Shown: in pieces, positions 20,609-30,476 of the stretch
Position numbering within the stretch: the first letter of the stretch is position 1
How the letters are laid out: every line of letters starts with the position of its first letter
Source of the DNA: Sporothrix humicola
Lineage: Eukaryota > Ascomycota > Sordariomycetes > Ophiostomatales > Ophiostomataceae
NCBI GenBank assembly: GCA_021396245.1
Contig: WNYE01000136.1
Coordinates: 1 to 64,000 of the forward strand
DNA length: 64,000 bases
Direction of reading: 5' to 3'
The notes under the pieces: model-generated
What the model saw: the letters and a program-made list of their open reading frames with translations, nothing else
What the model was told of the DNA's origin: nothing
Database searches by the model: none
Made by a program: the position numbers and the translations under genes

Positions 20609-20953
20609 AGGCATATGAAACATATGTGCCACAGGGACAAAGTGGCTACATAGAAAACGAAATAAATGATAGTTATATTCAACCTGGAGTTTGTAAACAA
20701 TAATAGATCAAAGTCAACTTATCGCAGTAGAGTAGAGATCCACTTTGGTGACTATGCTGGCCTTTAATTGCACAAACGAAATAGAATTATACGGAGACTG
20801 GCGGTGTCGCATTTACCGTCTGTCCGGCAAACGCTGAAGATAGTTCATCGAATATTTAAGTATTCCATTTGCTACTCGCTCGACTTCACTAACCAATGCA
20901 AAACAAAAAACTACCTTTCTCAAGCACGCACCAGACACTTCCCAAGAACTCAA
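20609..20953. other. Intergenic spacer in family B array
   Basis: Contains ATATTTAAG at 20852-20860, about 95 bp before the next ATG. No gene. Confidence 0.5.
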
Positions 20954-21409
20954 ATGTCTACGTACGTCCACAATCATGCTACACCTAACATTTACCAAGA
21001 CAAGATACTAACCTCTGCCTCATTAAGCAGTAACAACGCCGCGGACAATCCTCCGCCTTACACTACCGGACCAACAGGGGAAGGTTCCAGAAAAAGGCGG
21101 CTATTATCCGACAATGTTCCGTACCTCACTTCGAAGAATTTTGACCAGTGGTATATGGCCGTCCAAGTGGCGGAAAAGGGCCTAGATTACAACGAAGCCA
21201 AACAAGCAGCCAAGAGAAGACGCCCAATGACGGACAGAGTGAATTCGAACTTGACCAACGAGCTGAAAGAATACCAATTCTACGAAATAATCACAAACAG
21301 CATTGGGCACGACGGCTCTATCTTGGCCAAGCTCAAAGCTAGGGGTGTGAATATTTTCGAAAGGAACTGGGCTCTCCTGGAGGCCATCAAGAATGCTATG
21401 ACGCATTAA
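20954..21409 (+). CDS. Family B small protein, array copy 5
   Basis: 151 residues from the ATG at 20954 (MSTYVHNHATPN). The longest N-terminal extension of the family (about 55 polar residues including S-R-K-R-R) precedes the core: VPYLTSKNFDQWYMAVQVAE, a Lys/Arg-rich insertion, L-K-E-Y-Q-F-Y-E-I-I-T-N-S-I, then ARGVNIFERNWALLEAIKN and A-M-T-H. The shared ending with the copy at 22185 marks these two as close paralogues. Function unknown; the basic patches could bind nucleic acid, but this is a guess. Confidence 0.78.
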   Translation: MSTYVHNHATPNIYQDKILTSASLSSNNAADNPPPYTTGPTGEGSRKRRLLSDNVPYLTSKNFDQWYMAVQVAEKGLDYNEAKQAAKRRRPMTDRVNSNLTNELKEYQFYEIITNSIGHDGSILAKLKARGVNIFERNWALLEAIKNAMTH

Positions 21410-22184
21410 ATGGCCATCGTATTTGAATACACGGCACCAAGGAGCTTTGCAGCAGATGATCGTGGACGAGATGGTATGGGAGTAGTAGAACAGACATTTT
21501 GAGTACTAGCAGAACTGTAGAATAGAGCCAATACCAATAGTGCTTCTGGAACGGGCTAAGTTGACAACGCGTTGTGAGAGAGGATAAAGTGCCTATTTAC
21601 ACTGTCACATGCTGGCATTCAACCTGCAGCGCATCACGTACTAACATTCGCTATTTTTTGCAGTTCTCGCTGTATTATTTGCCGATATGCAGTTGTTCTA
21701 TTGTCTCGAGTTACTTTCTTCACTGAATGGGCTGCAGGTCCTATGGTTTTACTTCTCTACCTATTTGATGGATGCTCAAAGTGATGTGTATGTAGCGAAA
21801 CTTCTGCCACTTTATTTCCCTATATGTACCGGGCCGTAGATTTAGCCTCTCGAATGAATTCACTCATCTTGGGCGACATGAATTTCAGACGCCGTGCAAT
21901 GCCTTTTCAACGAAGAGAATGAACTCAAACCATCCACCATCATTTCCTTTAGTCGTACCGAAATGCTCATCTTCTATACAATGTCCGTTTCCTACAGTTC
22001 GTGACACAAGACAGAACCCAAGGAACAGATATCCCCTCGCAATAACAGGTTGATAGAAACCAGACAGAACATAACAAATGCTCATGTAAGTCAAAGTATC
22101 TTCTTCCATTTTGATTAAACATTGACTAACAAAAAAAAATCATGTAGAACCCACTCAAATACCAACAATCCAAAGTCGGTCACG
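21410..22184. other. Intergenic spacer in family B array
   Basis: 765 bp without a recognisable gene or a degenerate family copy that I could identify by eye. Confidence 0.5.
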
Positions 22185-22517
22185 ATGTCTACCGGAAGGT
22201 CGTTTGAGATTGAGGGGACTTTTACAGTCCACATACCCTTCCTCAACCCCGACAACTTTGACAGTTGGTTTTTGGCAATAAAGGCAGTCGAAAAGAAAGT
22301 ACACTGCGTCGCCGAGAAGAAGCTCGCTGATCGAACACAAGTGTTTTCGAATTCTACCGCCCATGCCCTCAAAGAATATCACCTATATGACATTGTTACA
22401 AAGACCATTCTAGCCAGCAATGCCAATTTGCAGAATCTGAAAGCGAGGGGAGTCGACATCTACCAGCAGAACCCTTGGACTCTTCTGGACGCTATCAAGA
22501 ACGCAATGACACATTAA
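22185..22517 (+). CDS. Family B small protein, array copy 6
   Basis: 110 residues (MSTGRSFEIEGTF), the most compact copy and probably closest to the basic domain. Core: IPFLNPDNFDSWFLAIKAVE, L-K-E-Y-H-L-Y-D-I-V-T-K-T-I, ARGVDIYQQNPWTLLDAIKN and A-M-T-H. No signal peptide, no membrane segment, no cysteine-rich knuckle. The order of motifs parallels the N-terminal domain of Copia-type Gag, but I cannot confirm homology. Confidence 0.78.
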   Translation: MSTGRSFEIEGTFTVHIPFLNPDNFDSWFLAIKAVEKKVHCVAEKKLADRTQVFSNSTAHALKEYHLYDIVTKTILASNANLQNLKARGVDIYQQNPWTLLDAIKNAMTH

Positions 22518-22736
22518 AAGAACTGTCAATTGCCGGCAACAAAAACGTTGGACTGGTTATGGGAGACATAGGGAGACAAAATATCGGTTCACGGAATGGA
22601 TGGAGAGTAGAATAGATACTAGGGAAGCAGGAGTAGAGCAAACTCAATATATTTGAGACGAAAGAAATGAAAATATGAACTTGTAGTATAAAAAAATAAA
22701 AAATAAACAGCACTTTAAACCTCCAATCACTGTCTC

Positions 22737-24033
22737 TTAGACTAGAATGGCCATGCCCTGGGCTGACTTTGTCAATCCCAGCGAAGCCACCGACACGTGC
22801 TGCACAGCCTGTTTGGTCAGCGCGTTGACGACGATGACCGATGCTTCCGTGGTGCCGTTGCCGGGGCTCAGGGCGTAGACAAAGCTGCCCGCCGCGCGCA
22901 GGTCCGTCAGGCCCGGGTCGCCGGCACTGGCGGCCGTCAAGTCAATAGGTGAGCCGACAATGCTGCCGTCCGTCAGGGACATTTCGACGAGACGGTCGAC
23001 GGCGACATCGGTGACAAACGCCGTGTTGGTGGCCGGGCTGATGGCGGCCCAGCAGGTGGCCATCTGTCCGGCGATGACGCCCTTGCCGACAGTGGAGGCC
23101 TTGCCGGCGGAGTCAACCGACAGGACAGCGCCGCCAAACGAGGCGTCCGTCACAAACAAGTTGGTAGAGCCCTTGATGGGAGACGATCCAAAAAGGACAG
23201 CGGTGCCACTGGGCGAGCTGGTGACGCCATTCTGAGAGACGGACGCGGCAGCATGGCAGGACGAGCGGGTGTTTTGCACAGGGAAGGCGGCCAGGAAGCC
23301 CGTGTTGTTGACGTTGGGGTCGCCCTTGACGGTGGCATAAAGAGTCGTCTCGTCACCCGAGAAGAAGACTTGCGACACAGTGTTGAGTGGGCCCGTAGCG
23401 GGGGTTGTTTGCTTTAGGTCAAACGGACGGAGGGCGTCAACTGCACCAATGCCCGACGCGGAGTAGGAAGCACATGCCACGCCGGCCGTGGCGCCAGTCA
23501 GGCCAACACACACCAGCTTGTACTTGTCCGAGGCGGCGACCGTGTTGGGGAACTCGCCGGGCAGCGTGGCCGCGTTGCCGACAACGGTCAACTTCGTCGG
23601 GTCCTGGCGGTCAATGGCCAGCATCGAGACCGAGTTTGAGCCGGGATTGACGGCGAATATGTACTACAGCCGTCAGATGGAGTTATAACATGGAGAAGGG
23701 GGTTACTGGACTTACATTCCCCGCTACGGCAATGGCGGACTGGCTGAAGAGCGAGTCTGGACCTGCGTCAGAGCCGTCCGCGTCCTTGCCGCTCTGTCCG
23801 GTGCCACCGGTAGCAGTCGACGAGCCGCTGACGACAATCAGGGAGCCGTTCTGGGCGATGGGGACGGCGACGATTGCATTCTGGGCGGCGTTGGAGGTGA
23901 TATAGATGGCCTTGCCGTTGGTGCAGGCTTCATTGTTGCTGTTACCACGGGTATCGAGTGTTGACGGGCGTGCCGACGCAACGGATGCAACCGAGGCCAA
24001 GGCCAACAGACTCAACTTGCTGAGGCAATGCAT
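22737..24033 (-). CDS. Secreted lactonase-like seven-bladed beta-propeller protein
   Basis: Two exons: 24033-23716 and 23663-22737, giving 414 residues. The intron has donor GTAAGT and acceptor TGTAG; splicing joins A-V-A-G-N to Y-I-F-A-V-N-P-G-S-N-S-V-S, typical for this fold. An N-terminal signal peptide (MHCLSKLSLLALASVASVASA) predicts secretion. The body is built of repeated Gly/Ser/Thr/Ala-rich strands with recurrent F-V-x-D and V-x-N motifs, as in 6-phosphogluconolactonase and 3-carboxymuconate-cyclase-like proteins. Fungal members include secreted cell-wall antigens such as the Sporothrix Gp60-70 protein. Enzyme activity is not shown by the sequence. Confidence 0.82.
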
Positions 24034-25079
24034 TGTGATAATGAGCGAGTGTGGAAAGGGAGTGAATAACGATCGAATAAATTCAAGTGATGCAGGACAG
24101 GAAGAGGATGAGGTAGATTCAAAACAATCGTGAGATAAAGGCAGACGCGGCAGCTATCTTATACTCGTCAAATTGAGTTGTTTACTTAGATGAAATGACC
24201 GACCATCAAGTTCCCCGATGGAAGCTCTAGAGAGGGGTGATGCGGCTCGCACGGAGCTCTCCTCCCAATTGCGCCGATTCGAGATCATCAGAATTGCCGC
24301 ATTAGGAAATCAGCTGCAGCTAACGTCAACAGATCTACTCCAAATGCTACGGAAAACCTGCTCAAACACGGGGTCCGATTTTAACATTTGAGAAACGGGC
24401 AAAAGAAATATGGAACCGGCCAGGGATTTCGGGCTGCACGGCAGACATGTTAGCATTTCCATCATCTGGTGTTTGGGTGCATGCGGGGCTTTATGTTGTA
24501 TGGAAATCCCGGACACGGACAAAACGGCAGCCAAGAGTTTGGATTGCGTTCATTTTAGAGTTTAGCTTGGCAACTCTTGGACATCCGGGGTAATCAGAAT
24601 TTCCTAATCGGGAAGTGCAACCAAAAACCTGGTAAATTGGGGCTGAAGCCCCCCTTGCCGGTGTACGAGGTCGTAAATTGTGGGTAGCGTTCCCGTCGCC
24701 GTTAATTTAGGGCTCCATACCACGCGGCATAGCGTCGTGCTTAAGCTCCCCCATGGCATTCACGTCCTTTATTGTGTTTAAATTGCTTCCTTTTCCTTAC
24801 TATTTTTTCTTATATCCAATATTCAATCTGACATTAAAAACCATCATCCAGTTAAGTTACCGTCGTCATAATTTCAACAGTGGCTGTTGACTTTCGTAGA
24901 CGTATCACATATGCGAAATTTCCAATAGACAGAAGAAAAATAAAAGCAAAAAAGAGCGATGACTAAATACACATTGGAATACAACACGAAAAGATGCCAA
25001 AGGAGATAAAGGTCCAGGAAAAGCAACGACGTACGGGCCTCGACCTTGAACAGCCCAAAATGTAATAGATTACACAAAA
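24034..25079. other. Intergenic region, no gene recognised
   Basis: About 1 kb, AT-rich toward 25,080. The left part is probably the promoter of the beta-propeller gene. No repeat or RNA gene seen. Confidence 0.5.
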
Positions 25080-26302
25080 TTACACGCCCACAAGATGGAC
25101 CGCCACTTGCCCCGCCAGAACGTCCTGTTCAATCACAGCGCCGAACCCGTGGCACTGCACAAGATCCCTGAGATTGGCCGCCAGGCTTTTCAGCGTCCCG
25201 AGATCAAGCCGCTCAAACTCGGGCTGCTGGCACACGCGGTTCCACGCCTGGACTGGCGTCAGGCCGGCATCGGGCAGCCCCAGTTCGGGCGACAGCTTGA
25301 GGAGAGACGCCAAGATGCTGTGTGGTGCGTTTTTCGTGGACGGTGTTCTCGTCGATGCGTACGCGCACAGCTTGGACGATATTGTCAGAGCGTGGTTGTT
25401 CGACTCGGTCAACTGCGCCTGCGGGTCCTTTTCTGGGTCACCGTGCAGGTGACCCAGGCAGGGCTCTTCCAAGGTCAAGACAAACTCCATGCCGACGTCG
25501 GTCGGGTCGAGGTCGGCCACGCGCGTGGCCGTCGTTGGGGTTATTGGGTGAGGGGAGTAGCCGTTGATGCTCGCAGGTGCAGGGTCAGTGGCGCTGGCCG
25601 GTGATGGGAGCATGGCCGGCGAGTGGCCGTGGCCATGTCCCTTTGAGGCGAGAGAGCTGTAAAATTCCGTCTTGGAAGGCGGCGGTGGGGGTTCGAGGTC
25701 AAGATTAAGGTCAGCCGACCATGGAGCGAGGCCGGCAGAGTTTGACGCGGCGTATCCGTTGGCATTTGAGTTGGCCTGGTTGTGGGCAGCGGCCAGGGCG
25801 GCCTCCAGTGTTTTCACGGTCGATTCTAGCCGCTCATTCTCGAGGACCAAGTGTGCTTCGCGGGCCCGGCTTTGAGCCAGCTCGGCCTCGAGCGCCTTTG
25901 TGTATCGGTCTTTCCGCTCACGATAGGTTCTATCAGGGAGATACTCAGTCAGTAGGGTGCTGCAACATGCACGGGTGCATTTAAACTTGTTCCTATAACA
26001 GGGCAACTTACTGTTGAGCATGCCGAAGCTGGGCCCGCCGCTTCTCTGTTCTGTCTTCTGGCGTGCCTGTTGGTGTCAGTGATCTGATGGTTGAAGAGGG
26101 CATTTTCTTGTGCCTTTTGCTGTGCAATGTATAAGAAAGAAGAGGGAGGCAAAAGTCCTGAGACAACACGCCCTATATCTGTCGACAAGCCGACCCAGAG
26201 GAACGTATCCTGCCCCCAGCGCGGAATGGGATGAACACGCATGTGTTCTGGTGGAGACTTCTTACCTTTGGGGTTGAACACCCGAAAGATGTTCTTGGGC
26301 AT
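25080..26302 (-). CDS. bZIP transcription factor
   Basis: Three exons inferred: 26302-26266, 26066-26012, 25929-25080, giving 313 residues. Donors are GTAAGA and GTAAGT, acceptors CAACAG and TGATAG. Splicing builds a continuous basic region: K-G-T-P-E-D-R-T-E-K-R-R-A-Q-L-R, then H-A-Q-Q-T-Y-R-E-R-K. The zipper follows at residues about 40-75 with heptad-spaced Leu (ALEAELAQ, V-L-E-N-E-R-L). The middle is Pro/Ser/His-rich; the last 120 residues form a conserved-looking Leu-rich, Cys-containing helical domain. Expected to be a nuclear DNA-binding dimer; target genes unknown. The first two exons are short, so their limits are less certain than exon 3. Confidence 0.82.
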
Positions 26303-28001
26303 GTTGGCTGGTCTAGCAGGCGTTCAGTAGATATGTAGTATGTGATCAATTGTTCCTGGCCGTGAGTGGTAGGGCTGCGTGCGTCGCGTGGCGTGCTTCT
26401 GGTGAATGATGTGGAATACACTTTGCTAGTAATGCAGTGGGCAGGACGTGGGGTGGGAAGTGTTAGGACGAAGAAGGGCCTGAAGCTGATGAGAGCTGTA
26501 AGGCCGAGACAATCTCGTGGACCTGCGTCCGATTCAGGTCCAAATGGAATGGCTTCCTGTGTCCTCTGCGGGCGTTTCTTGGCAGTGGTGGCGGTCTGAT
26601 GCTGGATGATGAATTGATTGAGTTCGTTACGATAAGACGACAGGACGAAAAGGCGAAATGACGAAAAGAGGCAAAAATGATGGGTTGAGAGATTGAGAAG
26701 AAGGATGAGGGAATGACGAGGCCGAGCATTGTTGCCGCAAACCGACATCCCCTGACGACATCCCTGGATTTAGGGTCGTTTCGATCGTCTTCCCCACCGA
26801 GCCCACCATGACAGCCCTGCAGCAAGAGTGGGGCCCGTTGCGAAAATTGCGCTAATGCCCAAACAGGCAATTTTGATTACCCCTGACTGCCCGTTTTAAC
26901 TTTAAGCTTTTTGTGTGGGAGAGGTGGCTTGGTGGGTCAGCTTCAACGATGAGGAAAGAGGTTGAGAGGAGGTCTGGGATTACTGGTTCGATTTGCCTGG
27001 ACAATCGACATAATAAAGACAATCATTCAGCCTTATTAATCCTCATGTTTTTCATGTTCCTTTTGTTTATTTTTATTTTTCAAAAAAAAAATTCGTCTTT
27101 TGTCTCATTTCATTTCTGTTTCTTTTTTTTTTTTTTTTTTTATTATTATCGAAATTTCGAAAATTGCTCCATCACAAAGATATTTTTTTCTTTTCCGCTC
27201 ACTTTTTTACGTACATCTTCTGAATCTTTCTTTGCATCCCTTCACGTTCTTATCTTCCTGTTTACTTCTTCTTTAGCATATTGTTTCTCGCAGCATGGAA
27301 ACTCAATGGAAATGCCTCCAGAAGAGAGAGGCTACGGATCCCATCGTCTAAATCGATGGTCTAGTCATTTTTTCGAGAAGTGCCAGGGGCTGACTCGGAC
27401 ATGATGGATGGCAACATAAGAGCGACGAGAACACACGATACGTACAGATTTTACCCGTTGGCTAAATACGCATTTGTTATTATTCTCACTTTAACCGTTC
27501 GCACATTAAACACGGGACGGGCCAGTACCGCCTCTCGATTTTATCCTGCAGAATCTCATGCAGCAACTATGCTCATTCAGGCACCAAACAAACCGCTATT
27601 TAGGCTATATAAAACGACATTAAGAGATATATCACCCTCTCGCAAGTCGTACAGACATACTCGCTTACCCGTCATTCCATCTGTCCGTGAAGTAAACCTT
27701 ATTCATCCGCCGTGATTCATGTCCGTTGGTGGTCTGTTGGTTTCAGCGTGCCGCGTAGTCGACATGTCGGTTGCACGATATTTATACACCTGGCTGTAAT
27801 AAAACTGCCGATAGAGTCGTGTATTTTATATATATTGATTGTGTTCGATTGTACTGTGCCTCGCAGATTTTACTGCCGGATTTTGCTCGCAAATTTCATT
27901 CACAGATTTCAATCCTACGTTTTTTTCTTTTCTTTTGCAGACTTCCCCATCTACAGAATTTGGCTGATTCTCACGTCCTACACCACCACGATCGCGCAAA
28001 C
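26303..28001. other. Divergent promoter region between bZIP and DUF7136-type genes
   Basis: 1.7 kb without a convincing gene; open frames here (such as 26173-26748 minus) overlap the bZIP leader and have no domain. A long T run lies near 27123-27140. A TATATAAAA box is at 27606-27614. Confidence 0.5.
27606..27614 (+). promoter_or_regulatory. Candidate TATA box
   Basis: TATATAAAA, about 390 bp before the ATG at 28002. It could serve the GPI-protein gene with a long 5' leader; the distance makes this tentative. Confidence 0.35.
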
Positions 28002-29165
28002 ATGCACTTCTCTTTGGTGCCGCCATGGGGCATTTTGGGCGCCCATCTTTTGGCCGGTGTGGCGCATTTCCATGTGGCAACGGCAGAAGACACCTTCCCA
28101 CAGCAGGTCCAGATCAGTCTCGTCTTTCCGCGGAACGAGACCTACGACATATCCTCGGGCGTTCTGCCAGTGATTTTAGCGGTTACCAATACGCACTACG
28201 CCAATTACTTGCGTCCCGCTGTCCTCATACGCGTGGTGGACTCATCTGTTCCCAACTACGACAGTTCCTTTGAGTCACCTACCCTGGACCTGTTGCAGCT
28301 GGAACAACCGTCACAATTTAAAGAAACTCCGACAAGCATTACACACAGCGACGACGGCGGCGATACCACATACTTGCACTATGCTGCATTGAACGTGTCA
28401 CAGCACGAGGGGCGCTGGTTGCTATCCTACTCTGTCGATGTTATGGGGGTCGTGCCCGGTCGCAACACGATTCAATCATCGGAATCACACGTGGTTTCAA
28501 GCGGCGGATCTATCATATTCAGTACCGTTCGCGGTGGCGGCACTAAAGACGCCAATAAGGACGCCAAAAAAGAGGAAAGCTCCACCGGTGCCTCCAGAAT
28601 AGTCTCTCTGGATGCCGAAGGTCTGGTCCGGAGCACCGCTAGCACAGAGTGCAAGGATGTGCCGTTTTCGCAGACAATCACAATGACCGACGTGGTATAC
28701 AATCAAACTTGCAACTCCGTGTTCGAGGGAAGGACCTACCACGTCATTGACGACACGCCAATTAAGCAGTGTCCGACCCTCGCCAACGACACGCAGGCCA
28801 TCAAGTCCGACAAGGTATACGGCATGCCCGAACTATTCCCCGACCCGCCCAATGTCAACATGTCCTCGTCGGGGTCAGGTTGTGCCCCGGCCTTGACTGC
28901 GGCACTTGCGTCGTGGATCTCATCCATGGCGACAAACGTAATGTCCTGTTACGGGCCCAGGGCGGCCAATGTCAGCGAAGAGGCTGCGTGCTACAACTTG
29001 ACACACATGAACACGACGGACACGAACACGACAAACACAAACAAGACGAACTCGAACTCGACAAACATGGCCTCGCCTTCTTTGACCGCCTCCATCTCCG
29101 CATCATATCTTGCCGGTCTTGCGATTGTCGTCATGGGCGTGGCCACTGGCGTATTGTCACTGTAG
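28002..29165 (+). CDS. Secreted GPI-anchored cell-surface protein (DUF7136-type)
   Basis: 387 residues from the ATG at 28002 (MHFSLVPPWGILGAHLLAGV), which gives a signal peptide ending near A-T-A. The early segment F-P-R-N-E-T-Y-D-I-S-S-G-V-L-P-V-I-L-A recalls the fungal DUF7136 family. Many N-glycosylation sequons follow. Near the C-terminus there is an Asn/Thr-rich stretch and then a hydrophobic tail (L-A-G-L-A-I-V-V-M-G-V-A-T-G-V-L-S-L) as in GPI-anchor signals. Cys pairs at about 235-330 suggest disulfides. Expected at the cell surface or wall; molecular role unknown. The frame is open upstream to 27771 but without a better start. Confidence 0.8.
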   Translation: MHFSLVPPWGILGAHLLAGVAHFHVATAEDTFPQQVQISLVFPRNETYDISSGVLPVILAVTNTHYANYLRPAVLIRVVDSSVPNYDSSFESPTLDLLQLEQPSQFKETPTSITHSDDGGDTTYLHYAALNVSQHEGRWLLSYSVDVMGVVPGRNTIQSSESHVVSSGGSIIFSTVRGGGTKDANKDAKKEESSTGASRIVSLDAEGLVRSTASTECKDVPFSQTITMTDVVYNQTCNSVFEGRTYHVIDDTPIKQCPTLANDTQAIKSDKVYGMPELFPDPPNVNMSSSGSGCAPALTAALASWISSMATNVMSCYGPRAANVSEEAACYNLTHMNTTDTNTTNTNKTNSNSTNMASPSLTASISASYLAGLAIVVMGVATGVLSL

Positions 29166-30476
29166 TTTCCCAGTGCGTGGTAACTATTACAAAAGGGGCG
29201 ATACGGTGCAGTGAGAGGCGGTGGTAGCGAGTTGTGACAAGGAGCAATAGTGCCACGAAAGGTCCACGGAAGATTTGCATTGACATTAGCTGGCAACTAA
29301 CGGAAGCACGAAAGTCTTTTCAGGTAGTAATTGTGAATATCCCCGAGGATTTTTTTTTTCTGTCCTTTTCTTTACTTATCTCAAGTTCATCAATGGTCAT
29401 AATTTTGGTCTGTGGCCATCCTGTTTTACTGCACGGTTGTTAGATTTTTACCTGACGCGTAATTACTGATAAATTTTCTTAGTATAATGTCGACTTCCGC
29501 AGCAGTCCCCCTTTTATTTCCCGCTCTGTTTAGCCCGCCAACTTGAAATCTATTGTCTGTTTTCACATATTAAATCTTCTATTATTGGCAACATTGTCAA
29601 CCCCGCTCCGTTAGCTGTGTCGTACATTGTACAGGCATTACGGACTTGTCCGAAAATGCGGAGACGAGAACAATAATTTTAACCAGGCGGTGCTATTTAC
29701 TGGCAGCGCACTTTGTGTTTATTGTAGGTTGCTCGTCCGGTAAAACCAAACCGAAACCCCTTAATGTAAGATGCGGCGTAAATATCTTGGCATGCTGGTT
29801 TCTAGATGGGTTGCACAGGACTCGATATCTGCCTCGATTAACCACGAGCGGATGAAGATGATATTCAATGCCGTTATTTCTTGTTGGTGACATTGGCGCT
29901 TGGCGCCAAGTGTCTAAAAGTGTCTTTTGTGTCTCCTATCCGCTGCGGCTATTATTGTTTGTGTCGCCAAGCAACGGCGTGAAATGAACCTTAATTGATG
30001 GAAGAATATCGAACGGCTCGTGCAACAACGGGAGAGGGGGAAAATGGTAAGAGAGGATAGAATTAGACGCAAAGCAAGACCTACATGGCATATTTACCCA
30101 ACCAACAGACCTCGCAGCCCGTGTCAACGGTCGGCTGGGCCACTTTTCCCGGCCATCCTCGGCCAACAGACAGCGGTCCGGATAATACGGGCTCGCCGTG
30201 CAAAAAAAGAACATCCGCGTTCTGCGGCCGAGTGAGAGCACCGGTGATGCCTGCAAATGTAAGTGCATTTGTGACCAAGGCATCGTAATGCATGTTGGAG
30301 ATTCGTCTTGAGCGTCTAGGCTACAAAATGGGGGCGAGGCATTCTATCTGTATCGCAGTATATGAATCGACCGCCCACCAACACAGTTTTACTGGCAGTA
30401 TTTTGACAGACACCACACTTTCATTCATCTTTACATACATGTCCAACCAACTGTGTCTACACACTCGTTATTTACA
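29166..30476. other. Intergenic region, no gene recognised
   Basis: 1.3 kb with only featureless open frames. The last 180 bp probably hold the promoter of the chitinase gene. Confidence 0.5.

Noticed and set aside
26173..26748. 191-codon minus-strand open frame
   Set aside because: Overlaps the first exon and leader of the bZIP gene in another frame; low-complexity content without a domain.
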